Positions 57,991 through 64,000 of a DNA stretch of 64,000 nt are shown here, piece by piece (positions within the stretch are counted from its first letter, which is position 1; every line of letters begins with the position of its first letter). The translations under genes and the position numbers were made by a program. The stretch covers positions 23,469,688-23,533,687 of the forward strand of contig JBANSL010000013.1 of the NCBI GenBank assembly GCA_037127255.1, in the 5' to 3' direction. The notes beneath the pieces were generated by a model. The model was not told where the DNA came from. It was given only the letters and a program-made list of their open reading frames with translations, and searched no databases. Source of the stretch: Persicaria tinctoria. Its lineage: Eukaryota; Streptophyta; Magnoliopsida; Caryophyllales; Polygonaceae.

Positions 57991-58744
57991 ACGATGATGA
58001 GTAGATGTGGCAATTCGGTTTTCGGATCGAGTTTAGCTCATGCTTGTTCAGATCGGGTTACTGACGAGTCGGATCAGTTCGGGTAAAATTTATGGTGAAG
58101 ACTCCGGCCACCTTGATTGTAAGACCTTGAGATACTAACGTGCAGGTCAAAAGGGTCAAATTTTGTTTTTGTTTTTAGGGTCAAAATGTTTGTTCTCGTA
58201 CTTTTCTTATTATGTGGTTTATATGATGATTTATTTAGGTGCATGTTCTTTCATGTATATATATGGGCCTTAAAATTCATCATTGGATCAAGTGAGAAGA
58301 ATCTGATCAAGTAAGAAGGAAAGAAGCGTTCTCATTGGCCGAAAGAGATCTAATTTTTAGTTTAAGAAATATCACTCACGCCCTTTTGTGTTCAATATAT
58401 CGGAATTACAAGTTCCTCCTCTCATGGCTCCTGGTCTCACCCAATCCGTCGTCGCTCACCATGCTCGCTCGACTCTCTGCTCCTGGCGCTACGATTTTTA
58501 CGGCGAGCAATTCTCCGGTGCCGGGATCCACCGCCTCCCCCGATCTGCCTGCAAAAACCCCTCGATCTGTTTCAAAACTAAAACCTAGTTCCCCGAATTC
58601 CCAAATCAAAAACAAAAACCATCTACCGTTTCCAAAAATCGTAGAAATTGAACAATGAATCGAAAGGGCGAAAGGTGAGAGGAATACAAATCTACCAGGC
58701 CGAAACTCGCATCGAAATTACCCAAACCCAAAATATCGAGCGTG

Positions 58745-59612
58745 TTAAAATTGGAATAATCGAGTTCGAGGACCGGGTTGGGCCCGCGCTCGAACGCGGG
58801 CAAGTCGTCCCTGCTTCTTCACAAATGCAAGGAGAAGTTCTCCCATCTGACAGTTGCGTTCGGTTAGGCCCCGGTTGGTCTCAGCTAGCTCCCGGTTGCT
58901 CTCCGTTAGACACCGGTTGCATTCTTCCACTTCATGGAGCCGCTCAATTAGATGCTGGTTGCGCTCGGTTAGATCCTGGTTGATTTCTACCATCTGACGA
59001 AGCAATGGGTTCTCGTTACTGGTTGCATCATCCTCCTCAGCAGTCGTGACATGATTCTTCTTCTCTTTTCCCTGCGACACTTCCTCCATCTCTTCACTAA
59101 AAGGAGTCTACTACGAATCATGACATTATATTCATAAGCATGACATTATTCATACAATGTATCATGATGATTTAAAGGGAAATAAGTTCATTTTAAGAGT
59201 CATATGCACCAAAGGAACAAATCAACATTCATGTTTTAGAAAATGAATATTCCTATGAACAAAACAACATTCGATCTATAAATACAATGCACCAATAATC
59301 AAATCAATAACATATGTACGCAATCATCTCAATCAACCCAATAAGATACGCAAAAAAATCATTTGTAGAAGTTCATCTCCAACAACATAGGAAATCCAAT
59401 GAGGGAACAAAGAAGCTAAGGCCAAAAAATTCATCTCCAACAACATCAATCATGAATGAATTACATTCATCTCCACCAAAATCAGTTCTTGCCTTCATTA
59501 AAAAGTAAATTAAAAGCAATTTGTTTACCTGACGTTCGTATGGCTCATCCCCTCCAATCCATGGGTACTTTTCTGGACAACCGCTCGACCAACTAACGGA
59601 AGTGTCTGACAT
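58745..59612 (-). CDS. Two-exon frame encoding a coiled-coil protein, function unknown
   Basis: Exon 1 is complement 59529-59612 (MSDTSVSWSSGCPEKYPWIG, 28 codons) and ends at donor GTAAAC. Exon 2 is complement 58745-59107 and follows acceptor CGTAG; both phases are 0. Predicted 148 residues. The second exon is acidic, then a heptad-rich stretch of repeated LTERN/LAETNR/LIERL elements (about residues 67-115), strongly coiled-coil. No known domain is recognised. An alternative is cargo or a TNPA-like accessory protein of the CACTA-type sequences on either side (57990 and 60434-60720). Splicing is predicted, not shown. Confidence 0.45.
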
Positions 59613-59889
59613 GCCTATGGACGGAACAACATGGAGTATAAGAAACACCAAAAAATTCATGATGTACAAGACATGGAAGAGTAAGTGATAAAACATCAAA
59701 GCAACATGGTATTCGATACAAAATGAATAAGCCAATTTTACAAATGAGTAACCATGATCAAAGCAACAAGGTTGTAAATGCCTCCAAAGCAGATCAGTAA
59801 TCTACCAAATTAAGACCAATTTTAAGACCAATTTTAAGAAACCTTGCATACACATTAAGCCAAAACAAATATTGAAATACATAATTCTA

Positions 59890-60105
59890 AATGCAGTTCA
59901 GTGATGAAATTGAAGCGCCTGTGTGTGGAGAGGCGCATGTGTGTATGTGATGTAAGAAAAATGCAATAGAAGCCACCCAAGCCAAGGAGAATCCTCAATG
60001 CAGTTCAGTGATGAAATTGGGGTTTTTCTCATTCTCCTACAACTACAGGTTCTAATAGGCCGAATTGAGCAATGGAAGCCACCCAAAGCCAAGGAGAAGT
60101 AGCAG
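59890..60105. repeat. Direct duplication, ~107-bp step
   Basis: ATGCAGTTCAGTGATGAAAT at about 59891 and 59999, and GAAGCCACCCAA(A)GCCAAGG at about 59968 and 60075. Confidence 0.8.
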
Positions 60106-60433
60106 CTAGCTCAAAAGAAACATACCTGGATGAAACCAATGGAGGTTAGGCCGATTTGTGTTTTAGATCTGGAATCATAAATCTGGAATTCATCCCGAAC
60201 CAAAATAAAAAGCAATTAATCAAACAGATCAATCGAAAGGAAGGAGAAGACTCACCTGATCGAGCGTGAGGGCAAGTGAAGAACAATGCAAGAAAGTCGA
60301 GGAAGAGATGCCAAATACCCCGTCCCTCCCTGTCTGGAATACAGGATGCGAAATAACCCCACTGTCCGGAGAAGACGATATATGCCAAACACGTACGGAG
60401 TCACATGTTTTTTTTTTTTCAGTACAGTTGAAT

Positions 60434-60720
60434 CAAGGGACGAACATATATATGTTCGTCCCTTGAATGATGATGGTACGACTGGCACCTGACAATCCTG
60501 GTTGATTCACCATGTTTATCGATGGTCAACGGCTTGGTCAACCTCCACTTAGTATTCAGGCGACGAACTTAATAATTGTTCGTCTCCTTAAAGGCTCCCT
60601 TGGATGGGTATACATCCGGTCCTATTGTAAGTGATGACCCAGGCTTTGTTCATCCCTTGAAGTGCATTCAGGAGACGATAAATAAGTCATCTGTGTCTAG
60701 AACGTTAATCTGACCTAGTG
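60434..60720. repeat. Palindromic subterminal repeats, probable CACTA right end
   Basis: A perfect 32-bp palindrome (CAAGGGACGAACATAT and its mirror, 60434-60465) is followed by GACGAACTTAATAATTGTTC (60554) and GGAGACGATAAATAAG (60670). The block ends CCTAGTG at 60720. Such GACGAA-rich palindromes are typical of CACTA subterminal DNA. No left end was paired. Confidence 0.5.
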
Positions 60721-61463
60721 GGGTATTTTTTTAACCAAGCGAATGCCTCATAAATTAAAATGACATTGTTTTGTTTGTTAAAGAATATATATATATCCGC
60801 AACAACGGCTTTATATCGACAATAAACGGTAATGTGTCTTACGATAAAAATACCTCCATGGAAATAGGTTAGAAATTTCATATTTTTATTTTGAAAAATA
60901 ACGAAAAATAAAATAATATTTGGAAACTAGTATTATTGTGTATACATAACGGAATCAAATTTGGTGGAAATTAAATGAAATATTATGGTATTTCATTTAT
61001 TCTTTAATAATAATGTAGAGTTCTATATTGATACAAATTAAAGAATGTACGATAGGGAAAAGGATAAATGGCTCTGTTTGGAACCATCGGCTAATTTTTA
61101 GGAACTTTTAGTTTTGATACCCTGTATTATATAGTTTTAAGTGAAATAAATATAAGATTTTAGTTTAATTAACTTTTGAAATTGAAACGTTTCAACAGTA
61201 CGAATGCACCCAAGTTTTTCAATGCTTTTGGTTTTCTATTAACAAGTTTTCATGAACTACCTTTACAGTTAAGTTTGTCAAACATCATACTAGTTTATTA
61301 ACATATATATTTAACACAAATAATTCATCCACTTTAGTTATGGCAATGAGTTTCAAATGTCCGATTAGCTACCCTTTACTTAAATATCCTTGGTCTTCCT
61401 TCATAATAAACTGACATGGGATTATTGAGCCATCATGTCAACATGGCTTGACCATGCCTTAGT
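60721..61463. other. AT-rich intergenic stretch, no gene seen
   Basis: No coding frame or transposon end recognised. Confidence 0.4.
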
Positions 61464-61930
61464 TGTAACCGAATGGGTCAAGTGACGTGTGTTTCTTGTG
61501 GTGAAAGCTTGCTTTCTCAAGTTGTATAAATAGGGGCAAATTGTACACAAACACAATTAAGAAATCAAATTCAGAATTTCCCTCTTCCAAATTGTTACAT
61601 GGTAGCAGACTTGGTTTCTTCTTTCCATGACAGATGCAACTTCATCTGTTGTCTCACTTGATCTGAGTGATGAGCTCTTTCGTCATCACTCAGATCATCC
61701 GAACTTCGTTCTCCCCACTAGCTTGCTGAACGATCGAATTATGGTCCATGGCGTCGATCGGTGGAAGTTTCTCTCTACGCTAAGAACAAATTCAGATTTG
61801 TCACAGGTTCCTGCAAACAACCTCCTCCTTCTTCAAATCTAGTTATTCAGTATGAGAAATGTAATAAAATGGTTATTTCATGGTTGTCACTCTTTGAAGA
61901 ATATTGCCGAATTTAATTTCTTTTGTTTTC
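61464..61930 (+). mobile_element. Ty1/copia 5' remnant: LTR, primer-binding site, gag start
   Basis: Candidate LTR 61464-61599 begins TGTAA and ends TTACA, with TATA box GTATAAATAGGGG near 61525. It is followed at once by TGGTAGCAGACTTGG (61600-61614), close to the initiator-tRNA-Met site TGGTATCAGAGC. The LTR could start earlier (TGACATGGG near 61411). Everything downstream of early gag is gone. Confidence 0.6.
61627..61915 (+). pseudogene. Copia gag N-terminal fragment
   Basis: From ATG 61627, DELFRHHSDHPNFVLPTSLL and a Trp ~15 residues on resemble the N-terminus of plant copia Gag (xxFLHHSDHPGxxLVxxxLxGxNYxxW). The frame stops at 61842; a second frame continues with YEKCNKMVISWL, the later NKxxISWL gag motif. 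The intervening segment is deleted and the rest of the element absent. Confidence 0.75.
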
Positions 61931-61936
61931 TAAACT

Positions 61937-63389
61937 TGATAGGCTAAAAACCTACACCCAAAAGTGTATATGGTGCAGCTGTAGTAATCAAACGTCGTAT
62001 CCACAAGGACCAGAGGAATATCGATTGTCAATTTCAAACTAGTTCAACTAAGACCAAAAGTAACGAACAAATTAAGGAAAAATGTGTGTGTAAAAAAATA
62101 GCAAACACCGATAAAAGAGATGAGAAATATATGTATGGAAGATATTCTAGGGCTAAAGATTCACCAACGATGCATCATCAATAGACCAAAATATATTCTC
62201 GCTTGAAGTATTTCTAACTCAAAAGTGAAGGTAGATTGTCTAAGGTAACCGCAAAGCTCCTTTCGAAATCAAAGCGAATATGTCGAAATTGGTTAACGAT
62301 CTCCTTTCGGTTTCAAGCAACCAATTTAGAACCCTTAAGCGCTTAGAATTCTAAATGAAAATCACAACAACTTCGCCTTTCGGTCTCAGTTGATATAACG
62401 TTCATCTAGAATATCTATAACAATCCATAATTCTCAAGAACTTCAATTTCACTTTCGATCAACTAAACTTCAGGTTTAATCCTATGCTTCCGATGGATCA
62501 AATAGCCTTTCGGCCTAAATTCATCATTTAAATTCCAAATTAGGGTTTTAGTCTTTCGATTTCAGACCCAAAATCAGTTCTAACCAATTCTCATCGATTA
62601 GGGCTGGCGCAATAGGATTAAATCACCAAACTAAATCAGAAGTCAATCAAACAATACTAAGAACGAGCCTAGAACAAGAGATCTAGCCACTCATGGAAAA
62701 GTACATGCTTGATTCAATCAAATTCGACAAGACAAACATCAAACAACGGAGATGGAAACGAAATTACCAGAATTTGATTAATCGAACAAGTTTTTCTTCC
62801 CCAAAAATATCTAGTCTCCAAAGCTTCCAAAAGCTCCCCAACAATGTCAGATTTTTAGCCCCCCAAACTTATCCAAAAACTCCAACCTCTCGAACCCCCC
62901 AATGTTTAGAAAAGAAAACGATTTAAATTCGGAACACAGGAAACACTCGGTCGAGTGGACTTTGAAAAGCAATGCCTGTAAAGCACTCGACCAGAATGAG
63001 TCTTGAGTGGTTTCTGCACTCGGTCGAGTGGCTTCTGGCTTGTTTACCCTGAATTCACTCTGGCGCCACTCGGTTGAGTGGTTTTTGGGGGTTAAGTTTG
63101 GTCGAGCATGCTTTGCTTCTTTTGGTACGTTTCCTCGATTCCATTCATGTAGCTCGTCTTTGACAGCTTCTAGGCTTACCATAGAGCCCTGAATCATCTC
63201 TTTCTCCTTAAGCTCTTGAATCGGAGTCAAAACCGCTCCGAAACACCTGAAATCATAATAAACATGTGGTAGACACCGATTCCTCGAAACGAGACACAAA
63301 GGGCCAAGAAATAGGTAAAATGCTTGAGTGAAACTCCCTAAACTCTATGCATGAGTGCCCTAAAAACAAGGATATCATATACGCTATCA
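61937..63389 (-). repeat. 3' LTR of a second Athila-like element
   Basis: Inner end CGCTATCA at 63389 adjoins a polypurine tract, as in the element at 15765-30934. The outer end is uncertain; AATCAAACGTCGTATCCACA near 61987 is text common at the U5 side of plant gypsy LTRs. Some CTCGGTCGAGTGG repeats lie at 62950-63080. The long minus frame 63299-62847 shows no known domain. Confidence 0.6.
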
Positions 63390-63401
63390 AAATACCCCAT
63401 A
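63390..63401 (-). other. Polypurine tract of the second Athila-like element
   Basis: Minus strand GTATGGGGTATT directly before TGATAGCG; compare GTATGGGGGGATT before the LTR at 21272. Confidence 0.75.
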
Positions 63402-64000
63402 CTTACCCTTGCTTGTCCCCAAGCAAGACTAAGACAATAAACCACAAGATAGCGTCTACAAAATCAAAACATACGACGAATGTCGTCTTAACATATCATT
63501 GCCAAAAACCAAAGCTCAACTAGCTCCTCAATTTCCAAACCCTCAAAATGCATTTCGCTCAAGTCTCAACCTCAAAACTCATCATCCACAAAGCTTGAAA
63601 ATCCTCAAAAAAATCACCGCTTGAATTTATGCACACAATAAAATCACGAGGGCTTTATAGGGTTATGATGGGCCTAAGGTGAAAACAGTTAGGTATGGAA
63701 AATTTCAGGCCATGTGGTGCTAAAATCCGGGAAAAAAGATCATGCGAGAACAACCGGAAAAACACCCACTTCAAAGAATCAAACTCATACCAATCCACCA
63801 AACAAACTCCATCACAACAACTTTTTCATGTTCACTTTTGTCAACCACATCAAATTTTTTTTTTCCCTTTTCACTTTTTTTCTTACTTCTCTAGCCTCGA
63901 CGCCATTTTACGCGAATACAAACATTTGTGATGAATGTACTCGGTTACTAAGTGTATTGGCCTCCTCACTTTGCACTTCTTCCTCGTGTGAATTTTATTC
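63402..64000 (-). other. 3' internal region of the second Athila-like element, runs off the window
   Basis: CTTGCTTGTCCCCAAGCAAG and, near 63713, CATGTGGTGCTAAAATCCGG match the non-coding 3' internal region of the first element (21286-21750). No coding frame is recognised in the part present. Confidence 0.6.

Overview
This is a window of plant nuclear DNA, most likely from a eudicot. The evidence is Bet v 1/major-latex-protein (MLP) genes with the family's single intron, plant Ty3/gypsy lineages (Athila-like and Tat-like) with the expected primer-binding sites, a Ty1/copia remnant, CACTA, hAT, Mutator-like, Stowaway and Harbinger elements, plant LINE pseudogenes, and spliced fragments of plant genes. 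Nothing looks bacterial, viral or organellar. Most of the window is transposon-derived. Only two protein genes look intact, the MLP paralogues. A third two-exon frame (58.7-59.6 kb) could be a small gene or transposon cargo.

Layout: 0-10.4 kb is AT-rich repeat DNA with small DNA transposons (a MULE-type MITE inside a Stowaway-like MITE, a hAT MITE, a second Stowaway) and a LINE tail. MLP copy 1 (minus strand) is at 10.99-11.56 kb. From 12.8 to 30.9 kb there is a nested stack. A ~2.8 kb terminal-inverted-repeat element carries a fragment of S-adenosylhomocysteine hydrolase. It abuts, through scrambled filler DNA, an Athila-like retrotransposon on the minus strand. The 3' LTR of that retrotransposon is split by a 4.5 kb CACTA element carrying fragments of a VAN3-binding-protein-like gene and a NOL10-like gene. 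Its downstream ORF is split by a solo LTR. It has gag and protease but no reverse transcriptase or integrase.

30.9-46 kb holds two hAT elements with exact 8-bp target duplications, a block homologous to the MLP 5' flank, a LINE RNase H remnant, a 131-141 bp tandem array, adjacent EF-hand and RPW8-type NLR gene fragments, a GGTGGTGACA minisatellite, a long degenerate LINE, and a CACTA terminus. 46.4-50.6 kb is a 3'-truncated Tat-like gypsy element (minus strand) with one LTR. 50.9-52.5 kb is a long-inverted-repeat element with a hAT element inside its left arm. MLP copy 2 (minus strand) is at 53.53-54.17 kb. A 2.5 kb insertion flanked by 9-bp repeats lies in its upstream flank. 57.8-64 kb holds CACTA ends, a coiled-coil two-exon frame, a copia 5' remnant, and the 3' end of another Athila-like element running off the window.

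How it fits together: the two MLP genes and their flanks form a duplicated segment. Copy 1's upstream flank resumes at ~33.9 kb, so about 21.8 kb of transposon-rich DNA now separates this gene from DNA that in copy 2 lies directly upstream. The paralogous flanks act as natural empty-site controls that date and delimit the insertions.
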